From Fictibacillus nanhaiensis (GTDB taxonomy: Bacteria > Bacillota > Bacilli > Bacillales > Fictibacillaceae): a stretch of DNA of 64,000 bases. Made by a program: the position numbers and the translations under genes. The notes beneath the pieces were generated by a model. It saw only the letters and a program-made list of their open reading frames with translations. It did no database searches and was not told where the DNA came from. Location: NCBI RefSeq assembly GCF_023715445.1, contig NZ_JAMBOD010000001.1:620001-684000 (forward strand), given 5' to 3'. Positions 35,117 to 44,097 of this stretch are shown here, piece by piece. Each line of letters begins with the position of its first letter. Position 1 is the stretch's first letter.

Positions 35117-36037
35117 TTATTGTAGTCCTTCAATAACTGTTCTTGTGTTCCATTCCATCATTTTTTTATATGTGTCTCCATCTTCACCAGGTTTCCCTAA
35201 AGAGTCAGTAAAGACCTTGCCTTTTATAGAGACACCTGTTTCTTTTGAGACAGTTTCCATGCTACGAGGATCCACACTCGTTTCAACAAAAAGACCAGGA
35301 ACATTTCCTTGTTTAATAAAGTCGACCAGCCTTTTGATTTGCTGTGGAGTACCTTGGTTTTCAGAGTTAATTTCCCAAACATAGGCTGTATTCATGTTAT
35401 AAGCTTCACCAAAATACTTGAAAGCTCCTTCACTTGTTATGAGTACACGTTTTTCTTCTGGAATTTTTGCTAATTCTCCCAATGTATCGTCATGCAACTC
35501 TTTCAATTCAGAAATGTATTTTTCCGCATTCTTTTCATAATAATCTTTGTTTTCCGGATCCTCTTTGATGAGGGCGTCTCTTATATTTTCTACATATATA
35601 ATACCATTGTTAATATCTAGCCATGCATGCGGATCTGGTTCTTTTTCCAGACCTTTTGATTCTAAATGAATGGGTTCTACCCCTTCACTTACGCGATAAA
35701 CCGGAGCATCTTTCCCGTCTTTATCCGTTGTTTTCAACAGTTTCTTAAACCACGAATTACCTTCTTCCAGGTTCAGACCGTTATAGAATACAACATCAGC
35801 ATCCGTTGTTTTCAGTACATCTTCCGGAAGCGGATCATATTCGTGCGGATTGGAACCAATCGGCACCATACTGTGAACTTCTACTTTATCCCCGCCGACA
35901 TTTTGTACTAAATCATAAATTATTGAATAGGTAGCTACAACTTCTACTTTCTCGGATTCGTCTTTTCCTGAACTGCAGCCTGCAGCAGCCATTAGTAATG
36001 AGCCAACTAATAAAAGGCTCGCTGTTTTCTTAAACAT
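35117..36037 (-). CDS. Metal ABC transporter substrate-binding lipoprotein, Mn-type
   Basis: 306 residues with a lipobox AAGC (Cys near 21). Cluster A-I metal receptor with the ligand set His (IGSNPHEYDP, about 66), His (DPHAWLD, about 138), Glu (TSEGAF, about 204) and Asp (FTDSLG, about 280), the His2-Glu-Asp set of Mn-binding PsaA/MntA proteins. No His-rich acidic loop typical of zinc ZnuA/AdcA is present. Last of the ATPase-permease-receptor operon. It could also serve the zinc permease, which has no receptor of its own here. Confidence 0.9.
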   Translation of the reverse strand: MFKKTASLLLVGSLLMAAAGCSSGKDESEKVEVVATYSIIYDLVQNVGGDKVEVHSMVPIGSNPHEYDPLPEDVLKTTDADVVFYNGLNLEEGNSWFKKLLKTTDKDGKDAPVYRVSEGVEPIHLESKGLEKEPDPHAWLDINNGIIYVENIRDALIKEDPENKDYYEKNAEKYISELKELHDDTLGELAKIPEEKRVLITSEGAFKYFGEAYNMNTAYVWEINSENQGTPQQIKRLVDFIKQGNVPGLFVETSVDPRSMETVSKETGVSIKGKVFTDSLGKPGEDGDTYKKMMEWNTRTVIEGLQ

Positions 36038-36051
36038 GTGTAATCCTCCCC

Positions 36052-36921
36052 TTATCGCATCAGTTCTACTCTGTTTTTTCTCGCTTTAAGCGCCTTCCAT
36101 ACTAACCCTTGTGTTGGTGAAAAGAAAAATGCCGTTCCAAATAGTAATGCTGAAACTAAAACAATCGTTGCACCCGATGCAAGATTGTAAGTAAAGCTAA
36201 AATACAATCCAAATACAGATGCTATCACACCAAACAGTGCAGCAAGATAGATCATGACTGACAATCTATTTGTGAGCAAGTACGCCGTTGCTGCCGGGGT
36301 AATAAGCATGGCTACGACCAGTACGATCCCGACTGTTTGAAGAGAAGCAACCGTAACCATTGTCAGAACGACCATCAGTGCATAGTGAATCCATTTATTC
36401 GGCAATCCGTAGCTTTGTGCCATAGTGGGATCAAATGTAGAAACTAGCAATTCTTTATAAAAGAGAACCACGAGCCCTATCACTAAAACACCAATACCGA
36501 GCGTCATCCACATATCACTCATTCTTACAGCCAGAACATTCCCAAACAGAATATGATACAAATCAGCACTGCTCTTCATAAGAGTGATTATTACGATTCC
36601 AACTGCGAACATGCTCGTAAACATGATTCCAATCGCCATATCATGTTTGATCCGGCTATTTTGACTGACATAACCGATTCCAATCGCCGTTAAAACCCCT
36701 GTAATTACTGCACCAAAGAAGAAACTGATCCCGAGCATATAGCTGATTGCTACTCCTGGTAATACAGCGTGGGAAATGGCATCCCCCATTAAAGCCATAC
36801 CTCTTAAGATGATGAAACACCCGACTATTCCACAAATGATGCCTACCATAACAGAAGTAAACAACGCTTTTTGAAGGAATTCATACTGAAATAACGCTTC
36901 AAAGAAATTTATAATATTCAT
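36052..36921 (-). CDS. Metal ABC transporter permease, Mn-type
   Basis: 289 residues, eight to nine membrane segments of the ABC-3 family, with RGMALMGDAISHAVLPG near 40-56. Overlaps the ATPase gene by four bases and precedes the receptor gene by 14. A single permease is present, whereas B. subtilis mntABCD has two (MntC and MntD). Confidence 0.9.
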   Translation of the reverse strand: MNIINFFEALFQYEFLQKALFTSVMVGIICGIVGCFIILRGMALMGDAISHAVLPGVAISYMLGISFFFGAVITGVLTAIGIGYVSQNSRIKHDMAIGIMFTSMFAVGIVIITLMKSSADLYHILFGNVLAVRMSDMWMTLGIGVLVIGLVVLFYKELLVSTFDPTMAQSYGLPNKWIHYALMVVLTMVTVASLQTVGIVLVVAMLITPAATAYLLTNRLSVMIYLAALFGVIASVFGLYFSFTYNLASGATIVLVSALLFGTAFFFSPTQGLVWKALKARKNRVELMR

Positions 36922-37667
36922 GATGTAACGTTCACCCCTTTTGGCTGAAGAAATGAAAATTGATTTGCGTACGCTTTCGTGATCACCTCTGGCTGAAGAA
37001 CTTCTTCTGATGCACCATATTGAATCATGTGCTGATTTAGTAAAAGCAGATGATCAAAATAGGATTCTGCTTTACTTAAATCATGGTGTACGACAAGAAT
37101 CGTTTTTCCTTCTTTTTTTAAATTTCTAAGAATGTTAATAATGGTTTCTTCACTTGCAACATCAATACCAACAAAAGGCTCATCAAGAAAAAATAACTCT
37201 GCTTTCTGAGCAAGCGCTCTTGCCAGGAAAACTCTTTGCTGCTGTCCTCCCGATAATTCTCCAATTTGCCGGTTGCCAAAAAGTTCCATGCCTACCGTTT
37301 TAAGACATTCACGAGCCCACTCTTTGTCGTTTTTAGAAGGACGTTTGAATAAACCAAGTTTCGGATAAGTCCCCAGCAGCACAACATCTATGACGGTAAT
37401 CGGAAAATCCCAGTCAATATCTGAACGCTGCGGTACATAAGCGATATTCTTTTTCCACTTTTTTAATGGCTCTCCAAAGATTCTAACGTCTCCTTTATCC
37501 TTTGAAATTAGGTTTAATGCAGCTTTCATCAAGGTTGATTTCCCAGCTCCATTCGGTCCGATGATTCCTACAAGACTCCCTTTTTTCACGGAAAATGTTA
37601 TATCTTTTACAACTTGATTTCCTAAGTAAGAAACAAACAACCGCTCTATCTTCAATGCATGTTCCAT
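36918..37667 (-). CDS. Metal ABC transporter ATP-binding protein, Mn-type
   Basis: 249 residues: Walker A GPNGAGKS near 37, signature [15 protein letters not shown], Walker B LFFLDEPFVGID, H-loop VVHHDL. First gene of the operon; AAGGAGG precedes ATG. Controlled from the promoter and palindrome at 37795-37856. Confidence 0.9.
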   Translation of the reverse strand: MEHALKIERLFVSYLGNQVVKDITFSVKKGSLVGIIGPNGAGKSTLMKAALNLISKDKGDVRIFGEPLKKWKKNIAYVPQRSDIDWDFPITVIDVVLLGTYPKLGLFKRPSKNDKEWARECLKTVGMELFGNRQIGELSGGQQQRVFLARALAQKAELFFLDEPFVGIDVASEETIINILRNLKKEGKTILVVHHDLSKAESYFDHLLLLNQHMIQYGASEEVLQPEVITKAYANQFSFLQPKGVNVTS

Positions 37668-37687
37668 GGAAAAAGACCTCCTTTTTC

Positions 37688-37712
37688 GCTCGGCAACTTC
37701 TTTTGCCCGAGC
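37688..37712 (-). other. Leader stem-loop of the manganese-type operon
   Basis: GCTCGG plus CAA pairs with TTG plus CCGAGC (one bulged base), loop of six. It ends about 12 bases before the Shine-Dalgarno. No U-tract follows, so it is not a terminator; it may protect the mRNA end or affect ribosome entry. Confidence 0.5.
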
Positions 37713-37794
37713 GCAACTTTTAATTAAAAAAATAATCCCATCACAATGTATGTTCTGATATGGATGAAAGTGACTAATGTGAATGAATGAAAAT

Positions 37795-37810
37795 GTTTCC
37801 CTTAGGCAAC
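37795..37810. promoter_or_regulatory. MntR-type operator
   Basis: Imperfect palindrome GTTGCCTAAGGGAAAC on the minus strand, resembling Bacillus MntR sites (TTTGCCTTAAGGAAAC-like). It lies about 11-26 bases downstream of the predicted transcription start, ideal for manganese-dependent repression. Confidence 0.7.
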
Positions 37811-37827
37811 TTTTTTACTTACGTCAA

Positions 37828-37856
37828 ATTATATAGTGTGGATACAAATTTGTAAA
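37828..37856 (-). promoter_or_regulatory. Strong sigma-A promoter of the manganese-type operon
   Basis: TTTACA and a perfect TATAAT with a 17-base spacer on the minus strand. Confidence 0.8.
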
Positions 37857-37958
37857 TGATTTTTTCTAGCCATATTTCTACATTTGCTATATAATCATCT
37901 CTGGCAGGCAACTGCTGGGTGGGAGAGGGTTTGTTTTATAGTTTTAAGAGAGGATCAC

Positions 37959-39218
37959 ATGAAACAAGACCAAGTTTCAATTAAAAAGGAAATACTCGCA
38001 GGTATCACCTCGTTTTTCACCATTGCTTATATCATAATTGTTAACCCATTGATATTAGCTGATGCGGGAATGCCATATGAAGGTGTAGTATTAGCGACAA
38101 TCCTTACGTCTGTTGTCGGGTGTTTAATTATGGGGCTATATGCAAATGCTCCTATCGTCTTAACGCCAGGTATGGGTGTTAATGCATTTTTCACTTATAC
38201 AATTGTTCAAGGCATGAATTTAAGCTGGCAAGAAGCACTAGCCGCTGTCGTATTGTCCGGCGTATTCTTCTTAATCGTTGCTTCTACGCCATTAAAAGAC
38301 ATACTTTCCAGAAGTATCCCTCAATCATTAAAGCATAGTATTACAGTTGGAATTGGTTTATTCTTAACGTTTATCGGACTTCAAAAAGGCGGAATTATCG
38401 AAGCTAGTTCTGCTACCTTTGTTAAGCTCGGACATCTGGACCGCCCGGATGCCATACTCACTATGGCTGGTCTGGCAATAACGCTGGCTTTATTCTTAAA
38501 GAACGTTAAAGGAAGTTTTCTGATTGGTATTGCTCTAACAACTTTTATAGGTTTCTTGATGGGACATACACAAGAAGTTAAAAGGATGTCTGAAGGCTTC
38601 TCATTTAAGCCTTTTGGGGAGATGCTTTTCGCCTTTGATTTCTCAGGAATGACGGAACTTTCATTCTGGATTGCAACATTTTCACTAACAATGATTATCA
38701 CATTTGAAAATATGGGATTGTTATATGGATTGCTGCCTGATCAGAAAAAGTTTCCTAGAGCTTTTCAAGCAAATGCCGCTTCTTCGATCGTATCCGGGCT
38801 GTTTGGTACTAGTCCGACCATTTCCACTGTTGAAAGTGCATCTGGAATCCAAGAAGGCGGAAGAACAGGGATTATAAGTATTACGGTTGCAGTATTGTTT
38901 ATAGGATCTATTTTTGCCGCACCGTTCATTGCTTTTATTCCAGATGGCGCGATTGCTCCTGTTTTAATTATCATTGGCGGTTTGATGGTACAGCAGATAC
39001 AGCATATTCCGTTAGCGGACTTCACTGAAATGTTCCCATCATTCCTAATAATCGCATTGATTCCTTTGACATACAGCATCGTTGATGGTCTTGCTTTTGG
39101 TTTTATCGCGTATCCATTAATTAAATGGATTGCGGGACAAAGAAAGCAAGTTCCCGCTACTATGTATGTGATAGCATTCTTGTTCTTTATGAATTTTGTG
39201 CTTCACACTATAATTTAA
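37959..39218 (+). CDS. NCS2 family purine permease (PbuG/PbuO-like)
   Basis: 419 residues from ATG 37959, with AGAGAGGA upstream; an in-frame ATG 75 bases earlier has no site and would overlap the promoter. About 12-13 membrane segments with NCS2-AzgA motifs: TSFFTIAYIIIVNPLIL, LTPGMGVNAFF, GLFGTSPTISTVESASG. It carries hypoxanthine, guanine or adenine with protons. No purine-riboswitch core was found in the 60-base leader. A TATAAT at 37890-37895 is a possible -10. Confidence 0.9.
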   Translation: MKQDQVSIKKEILAGITSFFTIAYIIIVNPLILADAGMPYEGVVLATILTSVVGCLIMGLYANAPIVLTPGMGVNAFFTYTIVQGMNLSWQEALAAVVLSGVFFLIVASTPLKDILSRSIPQSLKHSITVGIGLFLTFIGLQKGGIIEASSATFVKLGHLDRPDAILTMAGLAITLALFLKNVKGSFLIGIALTTFIGFLMGHTQEVKRMSEGFSFKPFGEMLFAFDFSGMTELSFWIATFSLTMIITFENMGLLYGLLPDQKKFPRAFQANAASSIVSGLFGTSPTISTVESASGIQEGGRTGIISITVAVLFIGSIFAAPFIAFIPDGAIAPVLIIIGGLMVQQIQHIPLADFTEMFPSFLIIALIPLTYSIVDGLAFGFIAYPLIKWIAGQRKQVPATMYVIAFLFFMNFVLHTII

Positions 39219-39227
39219 TAATTATTT

Positions 39228-39258
39228 AAAGACTTTGGAGAATTTCCAAAGTCTTTTT
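39228..39258 (+). terminator. Terminator of the NCS2 permease gene
   Basis: Perfect 12-pair stem AAAGACTTTGGA/TCCAAAGTCTTT, five-base loop, T run. Confidence 0.92.
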
Positions 39259-39312
39259 AGCACTTTCTCCGATTTTGACTCATACAATGAAAAAGTCAGG
39301 AGGGAGTTCTTT

Positions 39313-39573
39313 ATGAATCCAATTATTGTGCATTTTGTTAACCAAAAATTAAATACAATAGGTCCTAATGAATTAATTTCTCTTGCAGCACAATATCAGC
39401 TTCCAATCTCACAGAGTGAAGCCGTCCAAATTGTAAACATATTACGCCGGCAGACGATCGATATTAAAAATCTGAGTCAGCGTAAACAAATTATTGCAAC
39501 GATCGCAAAAGAAGTCAGCCCAGAAAAAGCAAACTATATCCAATACTTAATCCAAACGTACATTGATAGATAG
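39313..39573 (+). CDS. yqfT: DUF2624 family protein YqfT
   Basis: 86 residues from ATG 39313, which has AGGAGGG seven bases upstream. All-helical small protein (NPIIVHFVNQKLNTIGPNEL start, several Gln and Ile) matching the size and place of B. subtilis YqfT. Function unknown. Bounded by two terminators. Confidence 0.82.
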   Translation: MNPIIVHFVNQKLNTIGPNELISLAAQYQLPISQSEAVQIVNILRRQTIDIKNLSQRKQIIATIAKEVSPEKANYIQYLIQTYIDR

Positions 39574-39581
39574 CAACTAAT

Positions 39582-39610
39582 AAAAGCCGCACAATATTGC
39601 GGCTTTTTTT
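39582..39610 (+). terminator. Terminator of yqfT
   Basis: AAAGCCGC/GCGGCTTT stem, eight-base loop, T7. Confidence 0.88.
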
Positions 39611-39620
39611 AATGCATATA

Positions 39621-39650
39621 AAAAGGTGCCTCACTAAGAGACACCTTTTA
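39621..39650 (-). terminator. Terminator of nfo
   Basis: AAAAGGTG and CACCTTTT with an inner CTC/GAG extension and one mismatch; T5 on the minus strand. Confidence 0.85.
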
Positions 39651-39652
39651 TC

Positions 39653-40546
39653 TTATAGAGCAAGAAGCTTGTTTTGTAGTTCAGAGTTAAATTCTTTTGC
39701 TTTAATCATTTCAATTTCTAACTGATAAGGCGGTTTTTTGTTATTCTTGTCAGTTCCAACATAAGGTGTTTCAAGTATTTTAGGGATACTAGTAAATTGA
39801 TCATGGTGGACAATATAGTTCAATGCTTCAAATCCGATATGACCAAATCCAATGTTTTCATGCCTGTCTTTTGCTGCACCGCAAATATTTTTGCTGTCGT
39901 TAATATGAAATACTTTTATTCGGTCCATACCAATTATTTTATCAAACTGATTGATTACCCCATCAAAATCGTTAACGATATCATAACCCGCATCATGCGT
40001 ATGGCATGTATCAAAGCAAACAGAAAGCTTCTCATTCAAGGTAACTCCATCAATAATCTGAGCCAGTTCTTCAAATGTTTTTCCGCATTCAGATCCTTTT
40101 CCGGCCATTGTCTCTAATGCGATTTGAACGTTCTGCTCTTTTGTTAATACTTCATTTAAACCTTCAATAATCTTTTTAATCCCTGTCTCAGGACCTTCCC
40201 CAACGTGCGCTCCAGGATGCAGTACGATCTGCTTTGCGCCTAAAGCTTCTGTTCGTTCGATTTCTCTTCTAAGGAAATCCACACCTAATTCAAAGGTTTC
40301 CGGTTTAACTGCATTTCCGATGTTAATGATATAAGGAGCATGCACCACTATATCAACGATTCCGTTTTCTATCATATGTTTTGTTCCAGCTTCAATATTG
40401 AGGTCTTCAATCTTTTTGCGTCTCGTGTTTTGAGGTGCTCCTGTATAGATCATAAATGTGTTTGCACCATACGAAACTGCCTCTTCACTTGCAGCCAATA
40501 ACATCTTTTTACCGCTCATTGAGACATGAGAACCTATTTTAATCAT
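39653..40546 (-). CDS. nfo: Endonuclease IV (AP endonuclease)
   Basis: 297 residues of the TIM-barrel AP endonuclease family that cuts DNA 5' of abasic sites in base-excision repair. Zinc-site motifs are present: [47 protein letters not shown] and [11 protein letters not shown]. subtilis nfo (yqfS) lies next to cshB and is important in spores, as arranged here. GAGGGGA precedes ATG. 29 bases downstream of cshB. Confidence 0.96.
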   Translation of the reverse strand: MIKIGSHVSMSGKKMLLAASEEAVSYGANTFMIYTGAPQNTRRKKIEDLNIEAGTKHMIENGIVDIVVHAPYIINIGNAVKPETFELGVDFLRREIERTEALGAKQIVLHPGAHVGEGPETGIKKIIEGLNEVLTKEQNVQIALETMAGKGSECGKTFEELAQIIDGVTLNEKLSVCFDTCHTHDAGYDIVNDFDGVINQFDKIIGMDRIKVFHINDSKNICGAAKDRHENIGFGHIGFEALNYIVHHDQFTSIPKILETPYVGTDKNNKKPPYQLEIEMIKAKEFNSELQNKLLAL

Positions 40547-40575
40547 ACTTTCCCCTCTTCTCTCCGCATTTGTTT

Positions 40576-41859
40576 CTATCTTTGGTTTCTTCTCTTCTTC
40601 TTCATTAATTTTTTCTTTTGTTCATCCATTTTCTTTTTATAGCCAGGTTTAACCTTCCGAGGTTTAGGTACATAAACACCATCCTGCTCCTTGGAAGCTG
40701 CACTTTTCTCTCTTTGTTTTACAGCAATCCATTCACCGTTTTTATATTGTTCATATGTGAAAGTGATTTTTTTCTCTTTCAACTTCTGCACTGCATGCTG
40801 ATCAGTTTGCTCAAAAAGGGACGCACACACTCCAGACATGCCTGCACGGCCTGTTCGCCCAGCTCTATGAATATAAAAATCAAGATCTTTTGGAAATTCA
40901 TAATTAATAATATGGCTGACGCCTTTAATATCAATTCCGCGTGCTGCAAGATCAGTCGCTACTAGAAATTGAAATTCAGCTTTTTGCACCCGCTTCATGA
41001 TGTTTTTTCTCGTACGAGGCGGTACATCGCCATGTAAACGCTCCACACTTAATCCTTCTGCAGCCATTGCATCAGCAATCTCATCTACCATTTTTTTTGT
41101 GTTGGCAAAAATAATCGCAAAGTATGGATTGAAATTCCTTGCCGTTTTGATAAGCATGGCAAGCTTATCATTATGTTTGGTTTGAAGAAGTACATGCTTG
41201 ATGTCTTTTGCTGTGATATGCTGCGGCTCTACATGAACATGCTTTGGATTCTTCATATATTTCTTTAAAAATGGCTGCAGCTTTTCAGGAACGGTTGCCG
41301 AAAATACCATCATCTGCAGTTCATTAGCCATCCGAGATGCAATCTGGTCTACGTCTTCAATAAAACCCATGTCCAGCATCTGATCGGCCTCATCGACTAC
41401 AAGCATATTCGCAGTATAGACAACAAGCTCCTGAGCCTTCACAAGGTCTTTAATACGTCCTGGTGTACCGATAACGAGCTGCGGAACAGTTTTAAGCTTT
41501 TCAGCCATTCTTTTTCTGTCAGTTCCACCGACGATCGCTTTAGCCTTGATCTGCTTTTCTTCTGGCATTTGCTCTGAAATTTTTAAGAATTCATTATAAA
41601 TCTGCTGTGCTAATTCACGAGTAGGCGCTGTAATTACAGCTTGTACCTCTTCTTTTTGAATATCAATTCTGTGCATAAGAGGCAGCAAGAATGCAAATGT
41701 TTTACCTGATCCAGTCTGTGATTGACCGATCATGTCTTGCCCGTTGATGATTCCTGGAATGACACGTTCTTGAATTTCAGTTGGTTTTTCAAATCCAATA
41801 CTACTTAATGCAGCTTGGAGCGATTCGTTTATTTTTAACCGTTCAAACGGAGATTTCAT
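40576..41859 (-). CDS. cshB: DEAD-box ATP-dependent RNA helicase CshB
   Basis: 427 residues. Q motif (FEKPTEIQ), motif I QTGSGKT, PTRELA, TPGRI, DEAD ([10 protein letters not shown]), SAT, and HRAGRTGR are all present. A basic Lys-rich tail (after residue 400) is typical of CshB. It unwinds structured RNA, especially in the cold. AAAAGGTGA site before ATG. Probably cotranscribed with nfo. Confidence 0.94.
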   Translation of the reverse strand: MKSPFERLKINESLQAALSSIGFEKPTEIQERVIPGIINGQDMIGQSQTGSGKTFAFLLPLMHRIDIQKEEVQAVITAPTRELAQQIYNEFLKISEQMPEEKQIKAKAIVGGTDRKRMAEKLKTVPQLVIGTPGRIKDLVKAQELVVYTANMLVVDEADQMLDMGFIEDVDQIASRMANELQMMVFSATVPEKLQPFLKKYMKNPKHVHVEPQHITAKDIKHVLLQTKHNDKLAMLIKTARNFNPYFAIIFANTKKMVDEIADAMAAEGLSVERLHGDVPPRTRKNIMKRVQKAEFQFLVATDLAARGIDIKGVSHIINYEFPKDLDFYIHRAGRTGRAGMSGVCASLFEQTDQHAVQKLKEKKITFTYEQYKNGEWIAVKQREKSAASKEQDGVYVPKPRKVKPGYKKKMDEQKKKLMKKKRRNQR

Positions 41860-42038
41860 ACGCTCACCTTTTCTTTTTCAAATATAAATCTATTCACTTT
41901 TAGTATTATAGAGTAAGTTTCGTTTTTCCGCCAATCATCCTTGATTTTGGTTAAGAAAACAGGGTTAAATATCACACATGTTTTCTTAAATTTCATATTC
42001 TGTTTATGAGCGTATTATTTTGGAAAGGAGGGGGAATT

Positions 42039-42641
42039 ATGCAGCCTTTTTACAGATATCCAAATCAGCCTCAGCATCCTATGCAGCCATTTCAAGTAAA
42101 TTCACATATGCAAAACATGAATGGAATGCATGAAATGCCGCGTCATCAAGGCTCTGTTGACCGATTCTTGGGGACCATCGGGAGCGGTGGAAACATAACT
42201 GGAGGAAACAATATTTTCACTATGCTCAACAACGTACAAAAGGTTTTAAAAGTTGCCGAAACAATGGGACCTATGATTAAACAGTACGGTCCGGCTATGA
42301 GAAACCTGCCCTCAATTATGACAGCTTTAAAAGATTTTCAAAACGGAGGTTCAAAGTCTAAAGCCGAGACCAATACTGAGGCAGAAACCTCCAAGAAAGC
42401 GGATGAAGCAGAAAACAAAACGAAAATAAAAGAACCTGAAGAAAAAAATAAGAAAGAAAAAAGAAAGAAAGATACAGAAGAAAAGGTAAACGCATCTGAT
42501 TCTAAAGCTTCAAAATCAGCTAAAAAGCCCCAGGCCCTAAAAACAAAAAAACCACCAGCATCGACTAAATTAGTACCAGCAGCACCAAAAACGAATGTAC
42601 CTAAAGGTTATCACCTCTCAGGACCTAAGCTATATGTATAA
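42039..42641 (+). CDS. yqfQ: YqfQ/VrrA-like protein
   Basis: 200 residues from ATG 42039, with AAAGGAGGGGG upstream; an earlier in-frame start lacks a site. The N-terminal 45 residues are rich in Pro, Gln and Met; then a hydrophobic helical region of about 60 residues (MLNNVQKVLKVAETMGPMIKQYG); then a Lys/Glu-rich low-complexity tail. Matches the YqfQ/VrrA family (VrrA of B. anthracis carries variable repeats). Coat or spore association is possible but unproven. Confidence 0.8.
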   Translation: MQPFYRYPNQPQHPMQPFQVNSHMQNMNGMHEMPRHQGSVDRFLGTIGSGGNITGGNNIFTMLNNVQKVLKVAETMGPMIKQYGPAMRNLPSIMTALKDFQNGGSKSKAETNTEAETSKKADEAENKTKIKEPEEKNKKEKRKKDTEEKVNASDSKASKSAKKPQALKTKKPPASTKLVPAAPKTNVPKGYHLSGPKLYV

Positions 42642-42650
42642 GTATTGTGT

Positions 42651-42679
42651 TTGAGTTCTTATGGCCGCTCCTTTATAAT
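42651..42679 (+). promoter_or_regulatory. Promoter of ispH
   Basis: TTGAGT, 17-base spacer, TATAAT. It lies between the yqfQ stop and a terminator-like hairpin. Confidence 0.7.
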
Positions 42680-42704
42680 AAAATCATACAGAAGTAAATC
42701 TCCC

Positions 42705-42735
42705 AAGACAGCATAGACATCTGTGCTGTCTTTTA
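42705..42735 (+). terminator. Terminator-like hairpin in the ispH leader
   Basis: Nine-pair stem AAGACAGCA/TGCTGTCTT followed by TTAT. It is about 18 bases downstream of the predicted ispH start and 24 bases before the ispH ATG, so it can both end yqfQ transcripts and attenuate ispH. Confidence 0.7.
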
Positions 42736-42758
42736 TATGAATAAAGGAGAGATCCAAT

Positions 42759-43703
42759 ATGGAAATTGTTAAAATATCTCCGCGAGGGTATTGTTATGGT
42801 GTAGTAGATGCAATGGTAATGGCACGTCAAGCTGCAAATGATCCAACCTTGCCGAGACCGATTTATATTCTTGGCATGATCGTTCATAACAAACACGTAA
42901 CAGATGCCTTTGAAGATGAAGGAATCATTACACTCGATGGAAACAACCGGTTAGATATTATTCGAAACATTGAGTCTGGTACTGTAATTTACACTGCACA
43001 CGGTGTCTCCCCAGAAGTTAGACGCATTGCTCATGAAAAAGGACTCTATGAAATAGATGCGACTTGTCCGGACGTTACAAAAACGCATGACCTGATCAGA
43101 GAAAAAGAGAACGAAGGCTATGAGATTATTTACATCGGCAAAAAAGGGCATCCCGAACCTGAAGGAGCGATTGGAATTGCCCCCCACATCGTTCACCTTG
43201 TTGAAAATATGGATGACTTGGAATCACTGGATGTTAAAAGCGAAAAGATTCTTATTACAAATCAGACCACTATGAGCCAATGGGATGTTGCAGAACTTAT
43301 TAAGCAGTTGTTGATGAGATATCCGAATGCTGAAGTTCATAAAGAGATTTGTTTAGCTACTCAAGTCCGTCAAGAAGCTGTAGCAAACCAAGCAGGTGAG
43401 TGTGATTTAGTTCTTGTAGTCGGGGATCCTAGAAGCAATAACTCAAACCGTCTTGCTCAAGTTTCAGAAGAAATCGCTGGTACTAAAGCTTATCGAATTT
43501 CGGATGTTTCAGAAATTGATTTAGCCTGGTTAGAAGGCGTTAATAAGGTTGGTGTAACCTCTGGTGCTTCTACACCAACTCCAATTACAAAAGAAGTAAT
43601 TGATTTCCTTAAAAATTATGATGAAAAAAATGAGGAAACTTGGACAAAAGAACGTAAAGTTCAGTTAAATCGCATACTTCCAAAAGTAAAAGAGAAAAAA
43701 TAA
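42759..43703 (+). CDS. ispH: 4-hydroxy-3-methylbut-2-enyl diphosphate reductase
   Basis: 314 residues. Last enzyme of the MEP pathway, reducing HMBPP to IPP and DMAPP with a [4Fe-4S] cluster held by C12, C103 and C198 (all present). The catalytic Glu region (HPEPEGAIG), TNQTTMS, and SGASTP are conserved. AAAGGAGAG precedes ATG. Symbol yqfP in B. subtilis at the same locus. Confidence 0.97.
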   Translation: MEIVKISPRGYCYGVVDAMVMARQAANDPTLPRPIYILGMIVHNKHVTDAFEDEGIITLDGNNRLDIIRNIESGTVIYTAHGVSPEVRRIAHEKGLYEIDATCPDVTKTHDLIREKENEGYEIIYIGKKGHPEPEGAIGIAPHIVHLVENMDDLESLDVKSEKILITNQTTMSQWDVAELIKQLLMRYPNAEVHKEICLATQVRQEAVANQAGECDLVLVVGDPRSNNSNRLAQVSEEIAGTKAYRISDVSEIDLAWLEGVNKVGVTSGASTPTPITKEVIDFLKNYDEKNEETWTKERKVQLNRILPKVKEKK

Positions 43704-43705
43704 CT

Positions 43706-43746
43706 AAAAAAGCAAAGCTGGCCATTTCGGCAGCTTTGCTTTTTTT
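43706..43746 (+). terminator. Terminator of ispH
   Basis: AGCAAAGCTG pairs with CAGCTTTGCT, A6 before and T7 after, so it also works on the minus strand. Confidence 0.9.
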
Positions 43747-43777
43747 ACATGGCTGTTTTTGAAAATTGCAGCTAAGA

Positions 43778-44039
43778 GAAGTGGCTGATTTCCACTCCAG
43801 GTGCTCGCTTTCCAGGGATCTGGCGGTGAGCCACTTAAGTTCAGTCCTCGTTTTTAGTTACGTTGAGCGAAAAAAGGAGATTTTGAGCGAAACTAAAGGC
43901 AGTTTGAGCGTAGCTAGAAAATCTTGAGCGTAAATCGGCTTTTTTGAGCGAAACCTCGATGAGTCTGAGCGAACGTGTAATAAATCTAAGAACACGTACC
44001 GTAAAATAGCCGTAGTCTCGCACCTTCTGCTCCAATCAA
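43778..44039. repeat. Intergenic repeat element with six phased TTGAGCG units
   Basis: The left end (AAGTGGCTGATTTCCACTCC region, 43778-43812) and right end (GTCTCGCACC to TCCAATCAA, 44014-44039) resemble the two ends of a repeat I recall from many Bacillaceae intergenic regions; AGGTGC at 43799-43804 can pair with GCACCT at 44020-44025. Inside lie six TTGAGCG units (the last CTGAGCG) starting at 43863, 43883, 43904, 43924, 43944 and 43965, a 20-21 base step. No coding sequence with a ribosome site is present. It lies between the convergent ispH and yqfO. Confidence 0.7.
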
Positions 44040-44067
44040 ACGAATTCAAAAGCAACATTCATTTAGA

Positions 44068-44097
44068 AAACAGCCTTTTACATAAACGTAAAAGGCT
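44068..44097 (-). terminator. Terminator of yqfO
   Basis: AGCCTTTTAC/GTAAAAGGCT stem with a six-base loop, then GTTTTC on the minus strand; the yqfO stop codon is in the hairpin. Confidence 0.8.

Noticed and set aside
37896-37930. Possible riboswitch before the NCS2 permease (a CTCT/AGAG stem around a small GCAG-GCAA-CTGC hairpin)
   Set aside because: No purine-riboswitch core is present, and the best -10 (37890-37895) would start the RNA inside the outer stem.
43863-43971. Regular repeats considered as a CRISPR array
   Set aside because: The repeated unit is only seven bases with 13-14 base spacers, no cas genes are near, and the spacing follows the DNA helix rather than CRISPR repeat-spacer lengths.
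43841-44035. Open frames of about 65 codons on the minus strand across the repeat element
   Set aside because: No ribosome site, low-complexity content, and the frames simply follow the repeat composition.
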